NCBI GenBank assembly: GCA_023444055.1 | Contig: JAEZRV010000041.1 | Span: 62,001 to 126,000, forward strand | DNA length: 64,000 nucleotides | Reading direction: 5' to 3' | DNA from: Bacillota bacterium | GTDB taxonomy: Bacteria; Bacillota; Clostridia; Acetivibrionales; DSM-1351 | Part shown: in pieces, positions 36,678 to 44,896 of the stretch | How the letters are laid out: each line of letters begins with the position of its first letter | How positions within the stretch are numbered: the first letter of the stretch is position 1 | Translations under genes and position numbers: made by a program | Notes under the pieces: generated by a model | Database searches by the model: none | Seen by the model: the letters and a program-made list of their open reading frames with translations, nothing else | What the model was told of the DNA's origin: nothing

Positions 36678-37448
36678 ATGGGAATTAAAATAAGTCTTTT
36701 TTTTAGAGATACAAATGTTATGCTTGGTCGCTCAATGAAACATATTTTTAGAAGTATTGATACCATTATTACGGTGTGCATTACGCCTATCGCTATTATG
36801 TTACTAATGGTATATGTTTTCGGAGGTGCGATGGGGGATGGCATGAGCACAGCGGAATATGTAAGCTATTCACTACCCGGCATTCTACTGATTTCTATCT
36901 CAAGTGCCATTGCATATACTGCACTTCGTATATTTACGGATATTAAAAGTGGATTTTTTGATCGTTTCAAATCCATGCCTATTTCAGCTTCTTCGGCATT
37001 GTGGGCACATGTTCTAACATCTTTAGTTTCTAACGCAATGTCATTAGCAGTTATTTTTTTGGTGGCTTTTTTCATGGGCTTCCGTTCATCGGCAGGTATG
37101 TTTAACTGGCTTGCTGTTATAGGAATTCTTGCACTTTTCACATTGGCTCTGACATGGGTTGCAGCTATTGCGGGTTTAAAAGCCAAATCCGTAGAGGGTT
37201 CAAGTGCATTTTCCTACCCGCTGATTTTTTTACCATTTATTAGTTCGGCTTTTTTATCAACGAAAACCATGCCGGCTGCTGTACGAGCTTTTGCTGAAAA
37301 TCAGCCTGTAACCGCTATCGTGGACAGCATACGAGCCCTATTGATGAATAAGCCTGTTGGAAATGAAATATGGATAGCACTCGCTTGGTGCGTGGGTATA
37401 ATGATGTTAGCTTGGTTTTTTGCTATGAAAGCATATCGAAAGATTTAA
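36678..37448 (+). CDS. ABC exporter permease (DrrB-like)
   Basis: 256 residues with six predicted membrane helices. An ABC-2 type transporter: SYSLPGILLISISSAIAYTA and FDRFKSMPISASSALWAH are typical. It starts one base after the ATPase stop, with AAGGAGGT upstream. Partner of the preceding ATPase. Confidence 0.92.
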   Translation: MGIKISLFFRDTNVMLGRSMKHIFRSIDTIITVCITPIAIMLLMVYVFGGAMGDGMSTAEYVSYSLPGILLISISSAIAYTALRIFTDIKSGFFDRFKSMPISASSALWAHVLTSLVSNAMSLAVIFLVAFFMGFRSSAGMFNWLAVIGILALFTLALTWVAAIAGLKAKSVEGSSAFSYPLIFLPFISSAFLSTKTMPAAVRAFAENQPVTAIVDSIRALLMNKPVGNEIWIALAWCVGIMMLAWFFAMKAYRKI

Positions 37449-37554
37449 TGCTGTTTTGTATTGCTCTGTTAAACAGATTCAAATCGAATGAGCATATCAC
37501 CTAAAAACTCCTCCACTGCGGCTTATCCTTGGAAGCGTGGTTTACGATTTAGCG

Positions 37555-37665
37555 ATGGATACATTAGAGACACGGATGGCTACTTGGAAGGAATGGGAAG
37601 CAGTTAGCCGCGCATCTGAAAAAGCTATTTCTGCACCTGAGGGATATGGTGCACCTGAGAAATAA
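37555..37665 (+). pseudogene. Short gene remnant after the exporter
   Basis: A 36-codon frame (MDTLETRMATWKEWEAVSRASEKA ... GAPEK) without a convincing ribosome binding site. It looks like the C-terminal end of a longer protein whose front has been lost. I do not recognise the family. Confidence 0.35.
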
Positions 37666-37693
37666 AGCTGATAAAGCTCTGTCTTAACAAAGC

Positions 37694-37740
37694 AAGGCGC
37701 CCTACGTCATAATTCTCGTAGAGTGCCTTGCTCGTTTTTA
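37694..37740. terminator. Terminator between cargo and recombinase remnant
   Basis: A 15-position stem (GCAAGGCGCCCTACG with CGTAGAGTGCCTTGC, one mismatch and a G-T pair) followed on the plus strand by TCGTTTTT. Confidence 0.7.
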
Positions 37741-37742
37741 CT

Positions 37743-38046
37743 TTATTCTGCCACATCCACTGTTACGCCGGACTTGAATTCAACAGTGAAAAGGTCCTTG
37801 TGGACGGTGACCTTTTCAATTAGCCGCCGGATCATCTGCATAAATACCAGATAGTTCCCAATCTGGATGACCTTTTATGTAAGCCGTATAATGTTCAATC
37901 TGGGCATCATATCTGGTGGACTGCTCATCGCTGTCCGTCGAAACACGACAGTAGGCAGCCGCTCGGAGTTTTGGTTTTTCGTCACCTTTATTTTTGCGGA
38001 TATGCTTTCTCGCCGGAATTACGGTTACATTCTTTTTGACTTTCAT
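37743..38046 (-). pseudogene. Large serine recombinase, internally deleted
   Basis: The first 70 codons encode the start of a resolvase-type catalytic domain (LRAAAYCRVSTDSDEQSTRYDAQIEHY, with the catalytic serine in RVSTDSDEQ). The frame then breaks at about 37825 and, in another frame, joins the typical C-terminal end (MIRRLIEKVTVHKDLFTVEF ... VDVAE, stop at 37743). The missing middle is roughly 400 residues in intact relatives. It is presumably the scar of the integrase that carried the PadR/ABC cargo. This stretch is visibly richer in GC than its surroundings. Confidence 0.85.
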
Positions 38047-38095
38047 CTTTCTGCACCTACATTTCTATCAAACTGTAGGCGTATTCGGCCTGCTG

Positions 38096-38290
38096 GAAAG
38101 GGTCGTCAAATTGTTGTATTAAATTATAAACTGAGCAAAGTAGCCTGTAAAGTAAGTGTTCAGAAAGTGGTTTCAGAAGCATTTAAAAGATATGCCAAAC
38201 GATTAGATAAAATATCCCATTAGTATCAGAATATGCAAAAACCTTACATGTTGAGAAGCGGATTAGAGCTCACTTGGAGGAGCTGTTATG
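38096..38290 (+). pseudogene. AbiEi antitoxin, C-terminal remnant with frameshift
   Basis: Two frames together give VSVQKVVSEAFKRYAKRLDK and, after a shift near 38217, LVSEYAKTLHVEKRIRAHLEELL, the end of a type IV AbiEi-like antitoxin. The stop overlaps the start of the AbiEii remnant, the usual arrangement in these operons. The N-terminal DNA-binding part is gone. Confidence 0.6.
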
Positions 38291-38467
38291 AAAAACGCAA
38301 TGAAGCTTAAGACAATCATTAAAAATATTGCAAAGGAAAAGAGTATTTCAGCCCAGCTTGTTATGCAAAATTTCATGTTAGAAAGATTATTGGAGAGGGT
38401 ATCGGTTTCCAAATATCAAGACTCTTTTGTAATACCTCAGTACAAATTACGCTTCGCAAACCTATGA
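38288..38467 (+). pseudogene. AbiEii toxin, N-terminal fragment
   Basis: 59 codons beginning MKNAMKLKTIIKNIAKEKSI and continuing SAQLVMQNFMLERLLERVSVSKYQDSF, which resembles the N-terminus of AbiEii nucleotidyltransferase toxins. The gene is cut off before the catalytic GG..D motif, so the toxin is dead. TTGGAGGAGC precedes the ATG at 38288. Confidence 0.65.
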
Positions 38468-38649
38468 GCACCCAGAATATTTGAAGAATCATTGAAATTT
38501 CTATACAAATACACCTTTGGGTATATTTCTGTGCCAGGGGGAGGACCGGAACAGGGTTGGTGGTAGTTATATAGGTGCTCATAGGATAATAGAAAAATAA
38601 TTCTATCTACTTTACATAATATTAAATGTGGTGTGAAAGTGTTACTATA

Positions 38650-38696
38650 AAAAAAGACAATTACAATTAGGCTTGCCCTAATCATAACTGTCTTTA
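38650..38696 (-). terminator. Terminator of the DUF6062 gene
   Basis: AAAGACAgTTA...ATTAGG and CCTAAT...TAAcTGTCTTT form an interrupted stem; on the minus strand it ends in a run of seven T. Confidence 0.65.
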
Positions 38697-38707
38697 TTAT
38701 TTATGGC

Positions 38708-39484
38708 TTATTTCAATTCGCAGTTTCCTCTTATTTTTTGAATACTTCTTATTACAGCATCTTTTGAATTTCCCCAAGGTGCATCATTATATCTATAGTC
38801 AAATTTCTTAGTGAACCAGTCCACTTCTTTTTCTACTCTTTCAAGGTTGTTAAGCTGCATTTCCATGACGTTTTTAGTAAATATTGCGCTTTGAGATGTG
38901 TTTAAATACTTTGTAGTTGAGCTTAAAAGAAGCTTCAGATGCTTTAAGCAAAAGCCCTTCTTAGATTGGAATATTTCTCTGAATTCGGGTTCTTTAAAAT
39001 ACAAATAAAATATAACATCAACATATCTATCCATCGTATGCTCAAGCTTACTGCAAATAGCGCAGCTATTATCTATTTTATCAAGCTCAGTCACAAGTTC
39101 GGATATGAGTTTATCCGTATTTGTTTGTTTAGAGGATAGCTTTTTTGAAATATTTTTGACAATACCTGCATTTGCATCTTGCTCTAAAGATTCAACTTTG
39201 CTTTCGAATATTTGCTTAATGTTTGAGTTTTTACCTTGCATAAAGGTATCAATCATTAGGGCAAGTCCAAGCCTATTTACCTGTTTGTTATACATAGCCT
39301 CAAAATGTGTTTTGCAAAAGCCAAGCTCATTAGTGGTCTGGCGATGATCTGGCTCCATTAAAGAAGCACCTAGTGCATAATCAATGGCTTCATCCTCGAG
39401 CTTTTTCTCTAATACGCATAAAGGACACTCACAATCTACTGAAAAAGCATCAGTAACTGGAATAGTATATATTTTTTCTTTCAT
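38708..39484 (-). CDS. DUF6062-like Cys-rich protein
   Basis: 258 residues, cytoplasmic. It contains two similar halves, each with a CxxC knuckle followed by an FC-x2-H motif: CECPLCVLEKKLEDEAIDY with LGFCKTHFEAMY, and NSCAICSKLEHTMDRYVD with KGFCLKHLKLLL. This suggests an internally duplicated metal-binding fold. I place it in the DUF6062 family from memory; its function is unknown. ATG 39484 directly follows leader element H; the in-frame extension to 39547 runs through the element. Confidence 0.75.
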   Translation of the reverse strand: MKEKIYTIPVTDAFSVDCECPLCVLEKKLEDEAIDYALGASLMEPDHRQTTNELGFCKTHFEAMYNKQVNRLGLALMIDTFMQGKNSNIKQIFESKVESLEQDANAGIVKNISKKLSSKQTNTDKLISELVTELDKIDNSCAICSKLEHTMDRYVDVIFYLYFKEPEFREIFQSKKGFCLKHLKLLLSSTTKYLNTSQSAIFTKNVMEMQLNNLERVEKEVDWFTKKFDYRYNDAPWGNSKDAVIRSIQKIRGNCELK

Positions 39485-39580
39485 AATTATGTCCATGTCC
39501 CGCATTCTACACAAAACCAAATGAAAGAAATAACATGGACTCGGCACCTCCTTTTTTTATTTTTTTAATTTCTTTCAACC
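39482..39580 (-). promoter_or_regulatory. Leader element H, copy 3 (DUF6062 gene)
   Basis: Minus strand: A-rich tract, AAAGGAGGTG, GTCCATGTT (39532-39540) paired with GACATGGAC (39491-39499; one G-T), ATAATT and ATG 39484. The loop encodes MLFLSFGFV. Nearly identical to copy 2. Confidence 0.65.
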
Positions 39581-39624
39581 TTAACCTCCCATTCCCCATT
39601 TGGGCAAATAAATTAGTAAAGCTT

Positions 39625-39720
39625 TCGTGGCGGTAGCAGTTTTTAAAAATATACCCTCAAACTGGAAAACCACTATGTTTATACAAACTTTATTTTCGAG
39701 CTGATAAGCTCCACGTAGAC
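39625..39720 (-). repeat. R1 intergenic repeat, copy C (degenerate, inverted)
   Basis: Read on the minus strand it matches R1: GAGCTTATCAGCTCGAAAATAAAG, then TTTGTATAAACATAG, then GTGGTTTTCC and, further on, TACCGCCACGAAAG, which is also found at the end of copy B. The stem AAAAACCAC/GTGGTTTTT has decayed. The remaining gap to 40140 is AT-rich without a gene that I can see. Confidence 0.5.
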
Positions 39721-40142
39721 TTAACAGCATAGAAATTCAGTAAAAAAGCTGTTTATATTAATGAATCTGTATCAACGAGTTATTTAATACACACAAAATG
39801 AATTATATCACTTAAGTTAGTTTTCTGAAATATATTACTTGCTGTAACAAACATTAATTAAGCAACTAACTTTCAACTTTATACATAAAAAATCTATAGG
39901 GACTCAGCCTTATTAATGGTTTGCTGACAAAATAATTGCAAGAAATTAATAATGTTGCATTCATGCAAAGGAATTGGATAAATATAAACATTGATTTAAC
40001 AATTATAAATTGGGTATTATGTTTACAGGTATAAATATAAATAAAAATGCGGATTGATAAGCCAATATCTCAAAAAGAGTAAATTGGCAAGCTACTATGA
40101 ATATGAAATAATACAAAATCGTAGGGTTTTATTGATATGAAA

Positions 40143-40209
40143 AGGGGGATAGAGTCCATGCCTGTACATTAATGTGGGGTGTACCAATACGGTTATGGAT
40201 ATAAATATG
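40143..40209 (+). promoter_or_regulatory. Leader element H, diverged copy (ogg)
   Basis: AAGGGGAT, then GAGTCCAT (stem arm 40154-40159), an inner hairpin TGTAC..GTACA type, then ATGGAT (40195-40200), ATAAAT and ATG 40207. A four-codon frame MPVH (40158-40172) sits in the loop, at the place of the MSFLSFGFV frame of other copies. Confidence 0.45.
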
Positions 40210-41112
40210 GAGTATAAAGGTTATTCGATTAGCAGTAAAAATGGGGTTCTAGCAATAGAGGGTGTCATAGATTTTAATTTAACACATATATTTGAGTGTG
40301 GACAATGCTTTAGATGGATAAAGCAACAAGATGGAAGTTACAATGGGATTGTTAATGACAAATTTGTAAATGTACGCTTTAACGAGGGTATTTTATATAT
40401 TTCAAATGCCTCAGAACAGGATTTTAAAGACATTTGGTACGAATATTTCGATTTGGGAACAGATTATTCAAAGATTAAGGCTATACTTGAGAAGGATGAA
40501 ATTATGAAGGAGGCTATTAAAACGGGCTATGGTATTAGGCTACTTAAACAGGATTTCTGGGAAATGCTTATTTCATTTATTATTTCTGCAAATAATATGA
40601 TTCCTAGGATAATGAAAACAGTAGATTCATTATCAATGCTAAAAGGCGATTGTATTGAATGTGACTATAATGCGTATAGATTCCCGAATGTAGATAAACT
40701 CGCAAATTCAACATTAGAAGAAATTCAGCAATGTAAAGCCGGATTTAGGTGCAAATATATTCATCAAACATCTCAGATAGTATATCAAAATTCTATTACC
40801 AGGGAGAGGTTTGATAATTTAGATACTGATATGGCTAGAAAAGAGCTAATGAAGCTTCCAGGTGTAGGACCTAAGGTTGCAGACTGTATATTACTTTTTA
40901 GTGGAATTAAATATGAGGTATTCCCAATAGATGTCTGGGTTAAACGTGTAATGGAGGAGCTATATATAAAGAAAGAATCAAATCTAAAAGAGATTCAGAA
41001 GTTTGCAAACGAGCATTTTGGAGAATTGACAGGCTATGCACAACAATACCTGTTTTACCATGCTAGATTAAATAGAATTGGTATGTCTAAAGCTGCTAAG
41101 AATAAGGCTTAA
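40207..41112 (+). CDS. ogg: 8-oxoguanine DNA glycosylase/AP lyase (OGG1 type)
   Basis: 301 residues. It removes 8-oxoguanine from DNA. The helix-hairpin-helix LMKLPGVGPKVADCILLFS contains the catalytic lysine, and the catalytic aspartate follows in VFPIDVWVKRVM. The N-terminal domain (FDLTHIFECGQCFRW-like: FNLTHIFECGQCFRW) is typical of bacterial OGG1-like enzymes. ATG 40207 is chosen by alignment with other copies of leader element H; ATG 40195 lies inside the hairpin arm. Confidence 0.92.
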   Translation: MEYKGYSISSKNGVLAIEGVIDFNLTHIFECGQCFRWIKQQDGSYNGIVNDKFVNVRFNEGILYISNASEQDFKDIWYEYFDLGTDYSKIKAILEKDEIMKEAIKTGYGIRLLKQDFWEMLISFIISANNMIPRIMKTVDSLSMLKGDCIECDYNAYRFPNVDKLANSTLEEIQQCKAGFRCKYIHQTSQIVYQNSITRERFDNLDTDMARKELMKLPGVGPKVADCILLFSGIKYEVFPIDVWVKRVMEELYIKKESNLKEIQKFANEHFGELTGYAQQYLFYHARLNRIGMSKAAKNKA

Positions 41113-41244
41113 TAACCCAAATATCTATAACGTTTATTCCAGTAAATATAAATGCTGGTATGGGGAACTTTTTAATAATTACTACAATATTATGTAATGT
41201 AGACTAAATATTTTGTTTTATATATAAGAAATTGGAGTGGTTTT

Positions 41245-41499
41245 ATGAAGTGTATTGCCATATTAGACTCGGGGAATCTTGTATATAAGCTAGATTCTGA
41301 ACTTGTAAAAAGAGGTTACAAATTTGAGGTTGTATCAACCCCATGCCATATTGCAAAAGGCGGATGTGGGCTATGCTTAAAATTCCCCGCAGAGTATTTA
41401 AAAGTAGTTATAGAAGAGTCAATTGCATGCAATACACCAATTAAAGAGGTGTATAAAATCATACCAAATATTACAAAGAATAAGTATAAAAGGTTGTAG
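41245..41499 (+). CDS. DUF3343 protein (putative Se/S carrier-like)
   Basis: 84 residues. The pattern of N-terminal strand, STPCHIAKGGCGLCLKF and a C-terminal helical tail matches the DUF3343 family, which has been proposed to carry persulfide or selenium; the function is not established. Cysteines in TPCHIAKGGCGLCLKF could be the active site. TTGGAGTGG precedes ATG 41245. Confidence 0.8.
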   Translation: MKCIAILDSGNLVYKLDSELVKRGYKFEVVSTPCHIAKGGCGLCLKFPAEYLKVVIEESIACNTPIKEVYKIIPNITKNKYKRL

Positions 41500-41568
41500 A
41501 GATAGCACTTAAACAAAGTAATTTGCAGATTGATGAAGATATACGAAGATAAATAAATCTTAGCTAAA

Positions 41569-41597
41569 TTTACTTTATAGTTTAGTGGTGCTATAAT
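41569..41597 (+). promoter_or_regulatory. Candidate promoter upstream of 6S RNA
   Basis: TTTACT (41569-41574), 17 bases, and a perfect TATAAT (41592-41597). It lies 65 bases before the likely 6S 5' end, so either the primary transcript is longer or a second promoter (TTGAGA at 41628) is used. Confidence 0.45.
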
Positions 41598-41659
41598 AAG
41601 GCTATAAAGTCGGTAGTCAATAGTATTTGAGACTATTTAAGCTTTATTATTAATTTGAT

Positions 41660-41868
41660 ATTTTTCCTGAAATGAGCGCGAACCTTTTATTTTGAACCTA
41701 CATTTGAAATAAGGGAGTCTGCTGTTTGATATCATATGTCAGGCCTTGGTAATTCCGACACAACGGCATTGAACGTTGTGCAACGGCGAAGGACGATTGA
41801 CGGTATCTCCGGGACACCCACCTAGCTTGGGCTAGGTGTCAAAATACTGGGAACGCCATTTTGGGATT
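41660..41868 (+). ncRNA. ssrS: 6S RNA
   Basis: About 209 bases with the 6S architecture. The 5' end TCCTGAAATG pairs with CGCCATTTTGGGA at the 3' end as the closing stem. Next come the conserved region around GAACCTACATTT and AAATAAGGGAGTC and a large central bubble, with CACCTAGC/GCTAGGTG as an arm on the 3' side. A terminator follows at 41882. 6S RNA mimics an open promoter and sequesters the vegetative RNA polymerase. Recognised by sequence pattern and position, not by covariance search. Confidence 0.75.
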
Positions 41869-41881
41869 AACTTAAAAATAG

Positions 41882-41906
41882 AAGGGCAGAGATGCCCTTT
41901 TGTTTT
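41882..41906 (+). terminator. Terminator of 6S RNA
   Basis: AAGGGCA and TGCCCTT with a four-base loop, followed by TTGTTTTG. Confidence 0.8.
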
Positions 41907-42159
41907 GCATAAATTTAAATTAAAATCTTATGTTCAATTGGTTTTAAAATAAAAGACATACAGAGTGAAAGATACTATTTAGTTTTACCATTAACTCAAT
42001 ATATCTATTTTTTTTAATTTTTTATAAACTGGTAATATCAATGTACTTGTTTACAGGAAAAATTAAAACTGTTAAAATTACATTGTTATAGTAGGTTATT
42101 ATTTTTTCCCTTTTTATAAATAGACAAATTAACAACTACATTTGTTAACAGGAGAAGGT

Positions 42160-42292
42160 TAAGATAAATAAAAAATAGAAAAATAAAAAATAAAAAAATA
42201 GAAAAGGAGATACCTAGCCCACGCTATTTCTGTAAATGAAATTATATTCCTTGATGTTCTTGAACGAAATGTTGGGCATGAGCATATTTATG
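42160..42292 (+). promoter_or_regulatory. Leader element H, copy 4 (cysE)
   Basis: An A-rich tract like those of copies 2 and 3, AAAAGGAGA, then GCCCACGC (from 42217) opposite GCATGAGC (42276-42283; two mismatches), an inner ATTTC/GAAAT helix, and GCATATTT before ATG 42290. The loop is longer and contains an in-frame ATG at 42236. Confidence 0.5.
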
Positions 42293-43015
42293 AAAAATGG
42301 ACTTATCAATGATGCTAAATTAATAGCGAGCCGAGACCCTGCTGCCAAGAGTGCATTAGAAGTAATACTTTTATACCCTGGTTTCCATGTGCTTGTTTAC
42401 CATAAATTTGCACATTATTTTTATAAAAAAAGAATATTTTTTATTGCCAGGTTAATTTCACAAATTGGTAGACATTTTACTGGTATAGAAATACATCCTG
42501 GTGCAACACTGGGAAAGGGTCTATTTATTGACCACGGAATGGGTATCGTTATTGGTGAATCTGCGGTTATAGGAGATAATTGTACAATATATCACGGAGT
42601 AACTTTAGGTGGTACTGGTAAAGAAAAGGGCAAAAAACGTCATCCTACAATAGGAAGTAATGTGCTTATCGGTGCGGGTGCTAAAGTGTTAGGACCATGT
42701 ACAATTGGAGATAATTCACTTATAGGTGCTAATACATTTGTATCTTTTGATGTTGAACCACATTCAACAGTGGTGGGGGCAAAAGGCAGAATTGTTAAAA
42801 AGAGAAATGAAAAAATCACTTCACCGTCTGAGGCACTTGATCAAATACACATGCCAGACCCTATAGCACAGGAGTTATGCAGATTAACTTCTAGAATTGA
42901 ACACTTGGAAAGTCAAGTTATGGGTAGAAGCAATGGGCCTTGCGCAATAAAAAAGCATAATGGATCATACGTATTTGAAAATAAGGATCAAAATGCAGAA
43001 GCTAGTCAGGAATGA
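42290..43015 (+). CDS. cysE: Serine O-acetyltransferase
   Basis: 241 residues. First step of cysteine synthesis: acetyl-CoA plus serine gives O-acetylserine. An N-terminal helical part is followed by the left-handed beta helix (IHPGATLGKGLFIDHGMGIVIGE, VTLGGTGKEKGKKRHPTIG) with the catalytic histidines in DHGMG and YHGVTLGG. A longer C-terminal tail than usual (from about 195) is charged. ATG 42290 is chosen by comparison with other element H copies; the ORF extends to 42236 inside the element. First gene of the conserved cysE-cysS-mrnC-rlmB-sigH block. Confidence 0.93.
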   Translation: MKNGLINDAKLIASRDPAAKSALEVILLYPGFHVLVYHKFAHYFYKKRIFFIARLISQIGRHFTGIEIHPGATLGKGLFIDHGMGIVIGESAVIGDNCTIYHGVTLGGTGKEKGKKRHPTIGSNVLIGAGAKVLGPCTIGDNSLIGANTFVSFDVEPHSTVVGAKGRIVKKRNEKITSPSEALDQIHMPDPIAQELCRLTSRIEHLESQVMGRSNGPCAIKKHNGSYVFENKDQNAEASQE

Positions 43016-43049
43016 CAAAAACGAAAAACCTGCAATTACAGTTGGATAG

Positions 43050-43090
43050 TATATACAAAGAATATACAAAGAATATACAAAGAATATTAA
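43050..43090. repeat. 12-bp tandem repeat
   Basis: ATATACAAAGAA is repeated three times between cysE and cysS, with a fourth partial copy. The rest of this gap is AT-rich. Confidence 0.7.
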
Positions 43091-43222
43091 ATAAAAAGTA
43101 GAAGATAAAAACTATAGAAATTTATAAATGCTAGTATTATTTAAAAATTACAATTTTTAAGTTAGATAAATAAAATTAAAAATTAATATATAAAAAGTGA
43201 AGCTTTATGAAAGGAGAAGAAA

Positions 43223-44608
43223 ATGAAGGTTTACAATACGCTTACAAGGCAAAAAGAGGAGTTTAAGCCTATTAATGATAAAGAGGTATGCATTTATTCA
43301 TGTGGACCAACGGTATATAACTATGCTCATATTGGTAATTTAAGGACTTATATATTCATGGATATGTTAAGGAGAGTACTTGAATATAACGAATATAAAC
43401 TAAAGCATGTAATGAATATAACAGATGTAGGACATCTTGTTTCTGATGAAGATGATGGAGAGGACAAGATGCTTAAGGGTGCTCGTGAACAGAAAAAGAC
43501 ACCTTGGCAAATAGCTGAATTTTATACAGATACTTTTATGAAGGATATCAAGGCTCTAAATATAGAGGTTCCTGAGATTGTTCCAAAGGCAACTGAGCAT
43601 ATTCCTGAAATGATAGAATTTGTTGAAGGACTAATTGAAAAAGGCTATGGATACGAAACCAGTGATGGAATATATTTTGATATAGAAAAGTTTGAAGGTT
43701 ATGGTAAATTATCTAGAGCTAATTTGGATGAGCAAATAGCAGGAGCTAGAGTTGAAGTTAATCAGGAGAAGCATCATCCTGCTGACTTTGCTCTATGGAA
43801 GAAGGCTCCAAAAGAACATATTATGCAATGGCAAAGTCCATGGGGCATGGGATATCCAGGCTGGCATATAGAATGTTCTGCAATGGGCAGAAAATATCTT
43901 GGGAATGTATTTGATATTCATACTGGAGGTGTGGATCATATTCCAGTTCATCATGAAAATGAAATTGCGCAGTCAGAGGCTCTTCTTGGAAAGCCTGCTG
44001 TTAACTATTGGATGCACAGTGAGTTCATGATGGTTAATAACGGTAAAATGTCTAAAAGCTTAGGAAACACATACACTATAGAAAACTTGAGAGAAAAGGG
44101 CTACGACCCTCTTGCATTCAGATATATGTGCTTAAATGCTCACTATAGGAATAAGTTTAACTTTACATGGGATGTAATGCAGTCAGCTCAAGTTTCCTAC
44201 GATAGGTTTGTTGAGGGCTGCCAATCACATAAGGATGGTACTGATAATGTTGAAAGTACTGTTATAAATGAATTTCTAAGTGACTTTGAGGAAGCCATAA
44301 ATGATGATTTAAACATTCCAAAGGCTTTGGGTATTGCATGGAATGTAGTAAGGTATGGCAAGAAATCACAGCAAATATTTGAACTTCTTACAAAGATGAA
44401 CAGAATATTTGGATTTGACTTGGACAAAAAGAAAGAAGAAAGCAATGAGCCAGAGATATCTCCAGAAATTCAAGCTCTAATTGATGAACGACAGCAGGCT
44501 CGTAAAGACAAGAACTGGAAGCGTTCAGATGAAATCAGAGATGAATTAAAAGCAATGGGTATTGTAATAGAAGACACTCCTAATGGAGCAAAGGTTAAGT
44601 ATATTTAA
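43223..44608 (+). CDS. cysS: Cysteinyl-tRNA synthetase
   Basis: 461 residues, class I synthetase. CGPTVYNYAHIGNLRTY contains the HIGH-like motif, KMSKSLGN is the KMSKS loop, and zinc ligands are in CSCGP, WHIECSAM and HHENEIAQ. GAAAGGAGAAG lies just before ATG 43223. It follows cysE, an old association that couples cysteine supply with its use in translation. Confidence 0.97.
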   Translation: MKVYNTLTRQKEEFKPINDKEVCIYSCGPTVYNYAHIGNLRTYIFMDMLRRVLEYNEYKLKHVMNITDVGHLVSDEDDGEDKMLKGAREQKKTPWQIAEFYTDTFMKDIKALNIEVPEIVPKATEHIPEMIEFVEGLIEKGYGYETSDGIYFDIEKFEGYGKLSRANLDEQIAGARVEVNQEKHHPADFALWKKAPKEHIMQWQSPWGMGYPGWHIECSAMGRKYLGNVFDIHTGGVDHIPVHHENEIAQSEALLGKPAVNYWMHSEFMMVNNGKMSKSLGNTYTIENLREKGYDPLAFRYMCLNAHYRNKFNFTWDVMQSAQVSYDRFVEGCQSHKDGTDNVESTVINEFLSDFEEAINDDLNIPKALGIAWNVVRYGKKSQQIFELLTKMNRIFGFDLDKKKEESNEPEISPEIQALIDERQQARKDKNWKRSDEIRDELKAMGIVIEDTPNGAKVKYI

Positions 44609-44717
44609 GTTTTAGTTTTAATATTGGCAATATCATATTTAGGAAATTATTAGTTTTACACCTAGGAAAATCAGGAAAGAAGGATTAATGATAACTGTAG
44701 AAAAGTTTTAGTAAATT

Positions 44718-44759
44718 AGGGTTGGCTGGAACATGAAATATGCTCTTGCCGACCCTTTT
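44718..44759 (+). terminator. Terminator of cysS
   Basis: AGGGTTGGC and GCCGACCCT form a nine-bp stem with a long loop, followed by TTTTG. Confidence 0.65.
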
Positions 44760-44896
44760 GGTAATTTTGCGAATATTCTTAGAACATTCTCAAAACATTA
44801 TTTGAAAGGCATATTTTAAATCCAAACTAGTTTTACACATGTAGTTCAGTTTGTTCATATTATGTAAATAGAACTATGTGTAAAGGGATAATATTT

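Noticed and set aside
37867..38223. 118-codon plus-strand ORF across the recombinase remnant
   Set aside because: Its first part is antisense to the recombinase remnant; only its last 40 codons, which read as the AbiEi remnant, make sense.
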